From NCBI RefSeq assembly GCF_014640635.1, contig NZ_BMHI01000004.1, positions 558,001-622,000 of the forward strand: DNA of 64,000 bases, in the 5' to 3' direction. Origin of the DNA: Flexivirga endophytica. Lineage in GTDB: Bacteria; Actinomycetota; Actinomycetes; Actinomycetales; Dermatophilaceae. The notes below the pieces were generated by a model that had not been told where the DNA came from, made no database searches, and worked only from the letters and a program-made list of their open reading frames with translations. This document shows, in pieces, positions 17,872-24,306 of this stretch. A program made the position numbers and the translations under genes. Each line of letters starts with the position of its first letter. Within the stretch, counting starts at the first letter, position 1.

Positions 17872-19260
17872 ATGCCTGACGAACGAACGCACGCCCGGGC
17901 ACAGATCCGCGGCGTCAAGGAGACCGCCGAGGCGGACCTGCTGGCCAAGAAGAACGTCATCGGTGTCGACATCGCGGACAAGGTGACCGACGGCAAGAAC
18001 ACGGGACAGCTGTCGATCGTGGTCTTCGTCGAGGACAAGCAACCGACGTCGAAGCTGTCGGCCGCCGACAGGGTGCCGAAGGAGATCGACGGTGTCCCGA
18101 CCGATGTGCAGCAGATGACGGTCGAACTGCAGGGTCCGTCGATGCAACTCGTCGACGACGTGACTCCCCAGGTCGACACCACGACCTACGCGGTCCTGCA
18201 CGGCGGCATCTCGATGGGCCCGCTGCGCAGCGTCTATCTCACGCCGCCGGATGTGACGTCCGCGGGCTACTACATCTTCGCCGGCACGCTGGGCGCAATG
18301 GTGCGTGACCGCGGCAACGGCGCGACGATGGCGCTCACCAACTTCCACGTGGCCTGCGTCAACAGCACCTGGTCCGTCGGTGACCGCATGGTACAACCGT
18401 CCCTGCTCGACGGTGGCTCCAGCAGCAACCAGTTCGGCAGTCTCACCCGCGCCACCCTCTCCGACGACGTGGACGGATCGGTGGTCACGGTCGACACCGG
18501 CAGGTCGACGACACCGAGCGTCCAGGACATCGGCGACGTGGCCGGTCACACCGCCGCAACCGTCGGTGCTGCCGTCCGCAAGCGGGGCCGGACGACCGAA
18601 TTGACCTACGGCACAGTTATTTCCACTGATTTCACGGTCACGATCAACTACGGCAGCGACGTCGGATCACGCACTCTGCACCATCAGATCCGTGTCCAGA
18701 CCGACACCAGTCGGTCCGCGCGGTTCTCCGATCACGGCGACTCCGGCTCCGTGGTGATGGACAACAACCGGATGGTCGTCGGCCTGCTCTTCGCCGGGTC
18801 GAGCGACGGCCAGTGGACGTTCGCCAACCCGATCCAGTCGGTGCTGGACGAGTTGAACGTCGACCTCATGGTGGCTCCGGTCGTGACGCGGCCGATCGTC
18901 TCCTGTCTCAACACGAGGCTGGTGGTCTGCAACATCACCCGCCCGGTCGCGTGTCTGTTCACCCGGAGTGCAGGCTGCAACCTCACACGCACCGCATCGT
19001 GTCTGGTCACCCGGGCGGTGGCGTGCAACGTCACCCGCGCGACCTGGTGTCCGGTCGTGACGCGGACCGCGGTGACCTGCAGCGTCTTCACGCGAGCCGG
19101 CTGCGACATACCGATCCCCGACCCGGGACCGATCGAAGGCGGGCAGTCCGAGGACGGGCACGGGTATGGCGCGACGGCCGACGTGCCGGAGGAGTACTGG
19201 GCCGGTTACCTGGCGGCGTTGGAGGAGATCAACGAGCTCGACGGGCCGGACGAGGCCTGA
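17872..19260 (+). CDS. Nal1/trypsin-like serine protease with C-terminal TR...C repeat tail (putative lanthionine substrate)
   Basis: A 462-residue protein. Residues ~10-90 match the N-terminal part of bacterial Nal1-like proteins (NVIGVDIADKVTDGK ... GVPTDV). The trypsin fold follows with H159 (LTNFHVAC), D201 (VDGSVVTV) and S291 (HGDSGS), an intact triad. From T339 to C411 come nine consecutive units of about 8 residues, each T-R-x(2-4)-C with a hydrophobic residue usually before T; an acidic 50-residue tail ends the protein. No signal peptide is visible. The start at 17872 has a GGAAGG site; upstream in-frame codons look non-coding. It heads an operon with kinase, HopA1-like and LanC-like genes, suggesting that Thr and Cys in the tail become methyllanthionines. 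Disulfides or metal binding are alternatives. Confidence 0.88.
   Translation: MPDERTHARAQIRGVKETAEADLLAKKNVIGVDIADKVTDGKNTGQLSIVVFVEDKQPTSKLSAADRVPKEIDGVPTDVQQMTVELQGPSMQLVDDVTPQVDTTTYAVLHGGISMGPLRSVYLTPPDVTSAGYYIFAGTLGAMVRDRGNGATMALTNFHVACVNSTWSVGDRMVQPSLLDGGSSSNQFGSLTRATLSDDVDGSVVTVDTGRSTTPSVQDIGDVAGHTAATVGAAVRKRGRTTELTYGTVISTDFTVTINYGSDVGSRTLHHQIRVQTDTSRSARFSDHGDSGSVVMDNNRMVVGLLFAGSSDGQWTFANPIQSVLDELNVDLMVAPVVTRPIVSCLNTRLVVCNITRPVACLFTRSAGCNLTRTASCLVTRAVACNVTRATWCPVVTRTAVTCSVFTRAGCDIPIPDPGPIEGGQSEDGHGYGATADVPEEYWAGYLAALEEINELDGPDEA
18886..19104 (+). repeat. Nine-unit Thr-Arg...Cys repeat array in the protease tail
   Basis: Nine units encode TRPIVSC, TRLVVC, TRPVAC, TRSAGC, TRTASC, TRAVAC, TRATWC, TRTAVTC and TRAGC, joined by two-residue hydrophobic or Asn-containing linkers. 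Thr-Arg and the closing Cys are invariant in 9 of 9 units while the inner residues vary. The spacing between Thr and Cys is four residues in six units, five in two (units 1 and 8) and three in the last. DNA identity between units is low, so selection has acted on T, R and C. Confidence 0.92.
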
Positions 19261-19263
19261 ACG

Positions 19264-20193
19264 ATGAACGGCACTCCGGAGATCCTGTCGCTCGCGGTCC
19301 GGGCGGGCCTGGTCAGTGGGAACGACGTGGCTTCCGGAGCGGCCGGCGTCATACCGCTCAGTCGCACCAATGGCGTGCACTGCGTGCAACGAGAGGGACG
19401 AGCCGTCGCTTATGCCAAACAGGCCGGTCTCGCCAGCCGACTCGACGGTGACGACGTCGTCGCCGCCGAACGGCTCGCGCTCGACCGCCTGCGCCTCCTC
19501 GGTCTGACACCAGCGCTGGTCCTTCAGGGGGGATCCGCGCTGGTGTGGACCGGTGCCGCACCGGGGCACGACCTGACGACGACGACGCTCGACGAGCAGT
19601 CGGCACATCGATTGTCGACCGCGCTCGGCCGGGCACTCGCCACCCTGCACACCGCACCGGTGGACGCCGACATACCGGCTGCCCGGGCACCTTGGCCGTT
19701 GCTGGCCGAGCCGCTCCCGTCGATGACCACTCATCCGCCGGATCGTGACCGTGACGCAGTGCTCAGCGCTTGGCGTGAACCCGCGATCCGCAACGCCCTA
19801 CGGCCGCTCGCCGCTGCCTGGGCGCGCGGCACCTGCTGGACGCACGGCGACCTGTCCGCGTCCAACGTCATCGTCGACACCGACGGGCACCTGACCTTCA
19901 TCGACCTCGAGTCCGCGGGCCGGGGCGACCCGTGCTGGGACCTGGTCACCGCCGAGCAGACGCTCGGGTCGCTCGGCCTGGCGACGACGGTTTTCCGTCG
20001 TGCGTATGCCGCGGCCGGCGGCACCGCCCTGCCCTACGCACCCGTGTGGCGGGCGGTGCGTGCCCTCGTCACCGCCTGGCAGTACGCCGCGACGGCCGAC
20101 GCCCAGAACCACCCCGTCGTCGGGCAGCTGCTGACGCAGGCCCGACGCGACGCCCTGCACACCACCAGACCGATGCCGGAGGGATCCCGATGA
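19264..20193 (+). CDS. APH-family kinase (putative lanthipeptide-type LanK kinase)
   Basis: A 309-residue aminoglycoside-phosphotransferase-fold protein. The catalytic loop is THGDLSASNV (D196 as base) and the metal-binding DxE-type motif is FIDLESAGRGDPCWDL; the N-lobe is divergent. In thioviridamide-type and class V lanthipeptide pathways, kinases of this fold phosphorylate Ser/Thr of the precursor before a HopA1-like lyase removes phosphate. The gene starts 3 bp after the protease stop and overlaps the HopA1-like gene by ATGA. This context makes a protein Ser/Thr kinase acting on the TR...C tail more likely than antibiotic or small-molecule phosphorylation. Confidence 0.85.
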   Translation: MNGTPEILSLAVRAGLVSGNDVASGAAGVIPLSRTNGVHCVQREGRAVAYAKQAGLASRLDGDDVVAAERLALDRLRLLGLTPALVLQGGSALVWTGAAPGHDLTTTTLDEQSAHRLSTALGRALATLHTAPVDADIPAARAPWPLLAEPLPSMTTHPPDRDRDAVLSAWREPAIRNALRPLAAAWARGTCWTHGDLSASNVIVDTDGHLTFIDLESAGRGDPCWDLVTAEQTLGSLGLATTVFRRAYAAAGGTALPYAPVWRAVRALVTAWQYAATADAQNHPVVGQLLTQARRDALHTTRPMPEGSR

Positions 20194-21083
20194 GCTGGGA
20201 CACGCACACCACAACAGAACTCCAGGCCGCGCAGCACGTCCTGACCGTGATGGCCGATGTGGACGACCCGGCCATGGCGCTCTACGAACACTGGTGGGCG
20301 GCGCCCCGCCCCGGCGGGACGAGTCGCGGACGATGGGATCCGCCACTGAGCTGGGCGCTGCGCGCCGCCCACGCGGGTGCGCTCACCTGGTCGCCGGTGG
20401 AGCACGAAGTGCTGGCCATCGGCGGGTATGGCGCGGCGGTCGTCGCGGACACCGCGCGCCGCACCCGCCGTCGGGCGGTCGGGCGTGGTGACTATCTGAC
20501 CGCACGGTCCGGCGCCGGTCTTGCACCGTCCATCGGGACCCGGTTGCGCATCACCCGCCGGCGAGGCGGTCACGACGAGCAGGGGTGGTGGCGTACCTGG
20601 GGTGACGCCTGGCCGGAGGACGGATCGGCGCAAGACCTGACCCGTCTCTACCTCGCTCCCCGCCGCGTCGAGGTCGCGCGTCTGGTGCACGAGATCACCC
20701 GCGTCATACCGCTGTTCACGCAGCAATGGTCGCTCAAGGTCGCGACCGACCCGGCCGCACTGGACCGCGCGGACGGCGTGGTGCTCTACCTGCCGGACGC
20801 CTGCCGCTCCGAGGCATTCGATGCCTTGCAGGTCGGGTGTGCCGAGCACGTCCGGAACGCGTCGCCGCCGTTCACCCAGGTGCTCGCGCCCGGTTTGGCC
20901 TGGAGCGAGGACCCAGGCAACGGTCAGAGCTTCGGCGAACTCCGCTGTCGTTGGCTCAGTGAGGCTCATCGGCGGGCCGAGGCACGCTCCAGCGCCTTCA
21001 CCGACGTCGTGGCGGAGGTCTTTGCCGAACACGGGGTCGACCCATTGACGGCGCACCTGCGCGGAGTTGCGGTGGCAGCATGA
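20190..21083 (+). CDS. HopA1-like phosphothreonine lyase (putative LanY)
   Basis: A 297-residue protein. Its C-terminal half carries the pattern of the HopA1 effector family: LYLAPRRVEVARLVHEI, then FTQQWSLKVATDP, a RADGVVLYLPD strand, and GLAWSEDPGNGQSFGELRC. HopA1-type proteins in class V lanthipeptide and thioamitide pathways eliminate phosphate from pSer/pThr to give dehydroamino acids. The start is the ATG at 20190 overlapping the kinase stop. The stop overlaps the ATG of the first 62-bp-repeat mini-ORF. Assignment is by motif pattern read by eye; a profile search against HopA1 would settle it. Confidence 0.78.
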   Translation: MSWDTHTTTELQAAQHVLTVMADVDDPAMALYEHWWAAPRPGGTSRGRWDPPLSWALRAAHAGALTWSPVEHEVLAIGGYGAAVVADTARRTRRRAVGRGDYLTARSGAGLAPSIGTRLRITRRRGGHDEQGWWRTWGDAWPEDGSAQDLTRLYLAPRRVEVARLVHEITRVIPLFTQQWSLKVATDPAALDRADGVVLYLPDACRSEAFDALQVGCAEHVRNASPPFTQVLAPGLAWSEDPGNGQSFGELRCRWLSEAHRRAEARSSAFTDVVAEVFAEHGVDPLTAHLRGVAVAA

Positions 21084-21154
21084 GCGAGCGAAGCGAGCGA
21101 CCGGACAAGCACGGGTCGAATGCTGGCTCCCGACGGAGGAGGGAGGCAGCATGA
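21080..21154 (+). CDS. Mini-ORF 1 of the pre-LanC repeat (24 aa)
   Basis: Starts at the ATG overlapping the HopA1-like stop and contains the extra 9 bp (begins MSERSERPDK). The peptide is polar and Arg-rich with no Cys. Probably translated only as a coupling leader. Confidence 0.4.
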   Translation: MSERSERPDKHGSNAGSRRRREAA

Positions 21155-21216
21155 GCGAGCGACCTGACAGGCACGGGTCGAATGCTGGCTCCCGACGGAG
21201 GAGGGAGGCAGCATGA
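21151..21216 (+). CDS. Mini-ORF 2 of the pre-LanC repeat (21 aa)
   Basis: Begins MSERPDRHGSNAG and ends RRRREAA. Start and stop overlap the neighbouring mini-ORFs by 4 nt. Confidence 0.4.
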   Translation: MSERPDRHGSNAGSRRRREAA

Positions 21217-21278
21217 GCGAGCGACCTGACAGGCACGGGTCGAATGCTGGCTCCCGACGGAGGAGGGAGGCAGCATGA
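21213..21278 (+). CDS. Mini-ORF 3 of the pre-LanC repeat (21 aa)
   Basis: Identical peptide to mini-ORF 2, with the same 4-nt overlaps at both ends. Confidence 0.4.
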   Translation: MSERPDRHGSNAGSRRRREAA

Positions 21279-21340
21279 GCGAGCGACCGGACAGGCACGG
21301 GTCGAATGCTGGCTCCCGACGGAGGAGGGAGGCAGCATGA
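21275..21340 (+). CDS. Mini-ORF 4 of the pre-LanC repeat (21 aa)
   Basis: Same peptide as copies 2 and 3 despite one base change (CCG for CCT). Its stop overlaps the ATG of the LanC-like gene at 21337. Confidence 0.4.
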   Translation: MSERPDRHGSNAGSRRRREAA

Positions 21341-22605
21341 GCATCGTCGTCGAGCCCGTGCGAACGGTGGCCGAACCGATCGGCACGGTCGGCCGGCTGC
21401 GCCGCGCGGTGCGCGCATGTGTCGCACTCCTGCAGGAAACGGCGATCGACCTCGGCGACGACGTCACCTGGCCCACCTGGGTGCTGTCAGCCACCGGGAC
21501 TCCTGAGGGCTGCACCGGGGGCAGATCCTCGTTGTACGACGGCGACGCCGGCATCGTGTGGGCGTTGCAGCGGCTCGGGCCCGCGCTCGGCCGATCGGAC
21601 GTCGTCTCGCTCGCGCAGCGTGCCTCCGTCGCTCTCGGGCGGCGTCCGTCGTTGCTCGGGCCCGGGTTGTTGTCCGGCGCGGCCGGAGTGGAGTTGGTGT
21701 GTGGGGCGAGCGCGGGATCACGCGGCGCATCGATCGAACTGTCGGCCGCGCTCCCCTCCAGCGACCTCACCTCAGGACTGGCCGGCGCCCTGCTCGCGCT
21801 CACCCGGCTGCCCGACGCTGCGCCCGAGGTCGCGGGCCCGCTCATCGATGCCTTGTGGGCGCGTTCGGAGCAGCAGGTGTGGGGGCGCGGGTGGCCGGAT
21901 CCCACCCAGGCGGCCGACGCGGCACGCCCCTTGTGCGGTATGGCGCACGGCGCGAGCGGAATCGCCTGGGCGCTCGCCGAATCCGCTTGGCGTTGGGGCG
22001 AATTGGCCGACTCGGCGTTGTCGCTGGCGCAGGAGGCGCTGCGCTTCGAGGCCGCGTGGTCGAATCCGTTGCATGGCGGCTGGCCGGACCTGCGCGAGGC
22101 GTACCCGGTGTGGGCGGCGCGCTGGTGCCACGGTGCGGCTGGCGCAGGCGCCGTACGGCTGCGCCTGCTGGAGCTGGCCGCGCACGGGCTCGACGTGCCG
22201 TGGCCGGAGGATGCGATCCGTGCCGAGTTGGAGGTCGCGGTCCAGGCCTGTGGCGCCGAGTTGTGGCTCGAACGCGAGTCGTGGCGGGCGTATGGCGCCA
22301 GCGGACTCGGCCAGGGCTGGACCCTCTGCCACGGGCTGGGGGCGCCGGCCGCGGTGCTCGACCTCGCCGCAACGGTTCTCGACGAACCGGCGCACCGCGC
22401 CCTTGCGCTCGACACCGCCGTCGACTTCCTCGACGTCGCGGGTGACGACCCGAGTCACTGGCCCTGCGGGCTTCCGGACGCGGACGGTGATCTCGCGCTG
22501 TTCAACGGGGTCGCCGGCACCGCGGTGCTGCTCGCGGACCTGGCGGGCATGACGGGCCCGGGCGCCGGTGCTGACCACAGTCGCCCGGCGGTGTTGCTCG
22601 GCTGA
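21337..22605 (+). CDS. LanC-like lanthionine cyclase
   Basis: A 422-residue alpha/alpha-barrel cyclase-like protein. The zinc ligands of the LanC family are present: C264 in RWCHGAAG, and C331-H332 in LCHGLG. Further barrel-repeat signatures are MAHGASGIAWALAE, LTSGLAGALLAL and FNGVAGTAVLLADLAG. In lanthipeptide pathways such proteins add Cys thiols to dehydrated Ser/Thr, closing (methyl)lanthionine rings. The protein is stand-alone, not fused to a kinase or dehydratase. The ATG at 21337 lies at the end of the 62-bp repeat ladder, so translation is probably coupled through four mini-ORFs to the HopA1-like gene. The natural substrate in this operon is the protease tail. Confidence 0.9.
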   Translation: MSIVVEPVRTVAEPIGTVGRLRRAVRACVALLQETAIDLGDDVTWPTWVLSATGTPEGCTGGRSSLYDGDAGIVWALQRLGPALGRSDVVSLAQRASVALGRRPSLLGPGLLSGAAGVELVCGASAGSRGASIELSAALPSSDLTSGLAGALLALTRLPDAAPEVAGPLIDALWARSEQQVWGRGWPDPTQAADAARPLCGMAHGASGIAWALAESAWRWGELADSALSLAQEALRFEAAWSNPLHGGWPDLREAYPVWAARWCHGAAGAGAVRLRLLELAAHGLDVPWPEDAIRAELEVAVQACGAELWLERESWRAYGASGLGQGWTLCHGLGAPAAVLDLAATVLDEPAHRALALDTAVDFLDVAGDDPSHWPCGLPDADGDLALFNGVAGTAVLLADLAGMTGPGAGADHSRPAVLLG

Positions 22606-22683
22606 GTGACGGTGCGGAACGAGGTGATCGGCGTTGGCGTCATACTGGCCCGCACCGACGACCACACCACAGGGGCACATGGC

Positions 22684-23757
22684 ATGGGTGACGACACCGA
22701 CCTCAACCAGATCATCTCGGCGCCGGGACGGGTCCGTTTCCCGGACATCTCACCGCGCGCCTACGAGCATCCCGCCGACCGCGGTGTCATGGCGACGATG
22801 CGTGCCGTGCCCGGCCTGTCGGACATCCTGCGTGCGTTGTCCGGGGTCTTCCCCGAGCGGGGTGAGCGGCTGATGGCTCTCGGGTCGTGCATCCGGGTCG
22901 GCGAGAAGCAGTACCCGAAGCTGCACCAGATGCAGGTCGAGTGTGCCGAGATCCTGGACCTGCCACGGTTGCCGGCGATGTTCGTCCAGCGTGATCCGGA
23001 GGTCAACGCACTCACCATCGGCATCGACGAGCCCTTCATCATCCTGACCACCGGTCTGCTCGACGCGATGGACGACGACAGCATCCGGTTCTCCATCGGG
23101 CACGAGATGGGGCACGTGCTGTCCGGTCACGCGGTGCTGCGGACGTTGCTGGTGCGCCTGTTGTCCATGCAGACGACACTGTCCTGGATACCGGCGGGCG
23201 CACTCGGCATACGCGCTGTGGTCGCGGCGCTGCGCGAGTGGTACCGCAAGGCAGAGCTCACGTCGGACCGCGCCGGGCTGCTGTGCGCGCAGGACCCGCA
23301 GGCGGCACTTCGGGCGCACATCCTGCTGGCCGGCGGCGTGGACCCGGACGAGATCGACGTGCCGTCGTTCCTGCAGCAGGCCGAGGAATACCTCGGTGTC
23401 GACGACATCCGCGACTCGATCCACAAGCTGCGTGCGGTCGAGGGCATGTCGCACCCACTGGCGGTCGTCCGTGCTCAGCAGCTGCAGAAATGGGCCGGCT
23501 CGCAGGAGTACCGGGCGATCCTGGCGGGCGACTACCTCCGCCGCAGCAGCGACGATCCGGCCACTCTCGGCAGCGATCTCGGCGGTGCGGCCAAGTCGTA
23601 CAAGCAGGCGGCGTCCGAGTCGACCGATGCACTGGTGAACGCGCTCAACAATGTCGGGGAGCAGGTGGGCAAGATGGGCGTCCGCGTCGGCGGGTGGTTC
23701 AATCGGCCGAACGATCCGTCGGGCCCGCCGCGCACCGACCGGTCCACCGACAGCTGA
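22684..23757 (+). CDS. M48 family zinc metallopeptidase
   Basis: A 357-residue gluzincin with HEMGHVLSGH as zinc-binding motif near residue 140, and a further conserved glutamate region (KAELTSDRAGLL) supplying the third ligand. One moderately hydrophobic stretch follows the active site, but the multiple membrane spans of HtpX are absent. The ATG at 22684 is preferred; a GTG at 22606 directly after the LanC-like stop would add 26 non-conserved residues. It could be the last gene of the protease/lanthionine operon (78 bp gap) or an independent housekeeping peptidase, since this family is widespread in actinobacteria. Confidence 0.88.
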   Translation: MGDDTDLNQIISAPGRVRFPDISPRAYEHPADRGVMATMRAVPGLSDILRALSGVFPERGERLMALGSCIRVGEKQYPKLHQMQVECAEILDLPRLPAMFVQRDPEVNALTIGIDEPFIILTTGLLDAMDDDSIRFSIGHEMGHVLSGHAVLRTLLVRLLSMQTTLSWIPAGALGIRAVVAALREWYRKAELTSDRAGLLCAQDPQAALRAHILLAGGVDPDEIDVPSFLQQAEEYLGVDDIRDSIHKLRAVEGMSHPLAVVRAQQLQKWAGSQEYRAILAGDYLRRSSDDPATLGSDLGGAAKSYKQAASESTDALVNALNNVGEQVGKMGVRVGGWFNRPNDPSGPPRTDRSTDS

Positions 23758-23766
23758 CGTCGCCCG

Positions 23767-24183
23767 TCAAGCGGCCACCAGGTCATCCGGCGCGAAGACC
23801 TGGACCCGGTCACGGGTCGCCAGGTGGATCGGCCACTGCGGACGCAGGTCGCGCAACGCCTCGGTCAACGCGATGGCCCACCGCCGGTCTCCTTCGGTGA
23901 TCTCCGACGGCCCGGGCCTCGAGAGCAACATCGGCACCTGCGCCACGCCGACCTCCTCACGGACCCGAGCGATGAGATCGCCGATCGCGTGCACGTCCCG
24001 CGAGTCGGGCAGGATCGGTATGTCGTCGATGGGCACGATGAGATCGGATTGTCGCCCCTCCTCGTCGAGGAAGATCAACCACAGGCTGCGGCGGCCGAAA
24101 CCGCCGTCGCCCATCAGTTCCTCCCAGCGCTCGAAGAGGTCGTGCTCGGTCCGGATCGGCTTGTGTTCACGTGGTGTTGTCAT
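23767..24183 (-). CDS. Conserved hypothetical protein
   Basis: A 138-residue soluble acidic protein beginning MTTPREHKPIRTEHDL. It has a predicted alpha/beta pattern with segments such as RRSLWLIFLDEEGRQ and LIVPIDDIPILPD, and no signal, membrane segment or catalytic motif that I recognise. It converges on the M48 gene (9 bp apart) and lies 123 bp from the end of relA. Sequences of this type occur as single-copy hypotheticals in actinobacteria. The function is unknown. Confidence 0.72.
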   Translation of the reverse strand: MTTPREHKPIRTEHDLFERWEELMGDGGFGRRSLWLIFLDEEGRQSDLIVPIDDIPILPDSRDVHAIGDLIARVREEVGVAQVPMLLSRPGPSEITEGDRRWAIALTEALRDLRPQWPIHLATRDRVQVFAPDDLVAA

Positions 24184-24306
24184 GCATCCAGAGCATGCAC
24201 CGGGGCGTCATACGCGCGCAGAAGTTGTCCACAGGGTCCGCGTTGGGCCCGGATCGGACGACGACCAGCCGTTCGTCCCGCCGAGCCGGACCGGCGGCTC
24301 GAGACG

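Larger units (their letters stand above)
21074..21340 (+). repeat. Four tandem 62/71-bp repeats forming coupled mini-ORFs before the LanC-like gene
   Basis: Start codons recur at 21080, 21151, 21213, 21275 and 21337, giving spacings of 71, 62, 62 and 62. The first unit carries an extra 9 bp (a second AGCGAGCGA). Each unit ends with an A/G-rich ribosome site (GGAGGAGGGAGG) and GCAGCATG. Each 66-nt frame stops at a TGA that overlaps the next ATG. The copies differ at one or two bases, so amplification is recent. These are not CRISPR repeats because there are no spacers. Confidence 0.93.

Noticed and set aside
21074-21340. CRISPR-like array
   Set aside because: Direct repeats are contiguous with no spacers and contain ribosome sites and start codons; no cas genes are present.
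21080-21340. Mini-ORFs as lanthipeptide precursors
   Set aside because: The encoded peptides contain Ser but no Cys or Thr, so they cannot supply thioether rings. The protease tail is the better candidate.
20034-22415. 793-codon open frame on the minus strand across the HopA1 and LanC genes
   Set aside because: It is antisense to two well-supported genes, its product is low-complexity Arg/Ser/Ala sequence, and its internal repeats are the complement of the 62-bp ladder. High GC creates such shadow frames.
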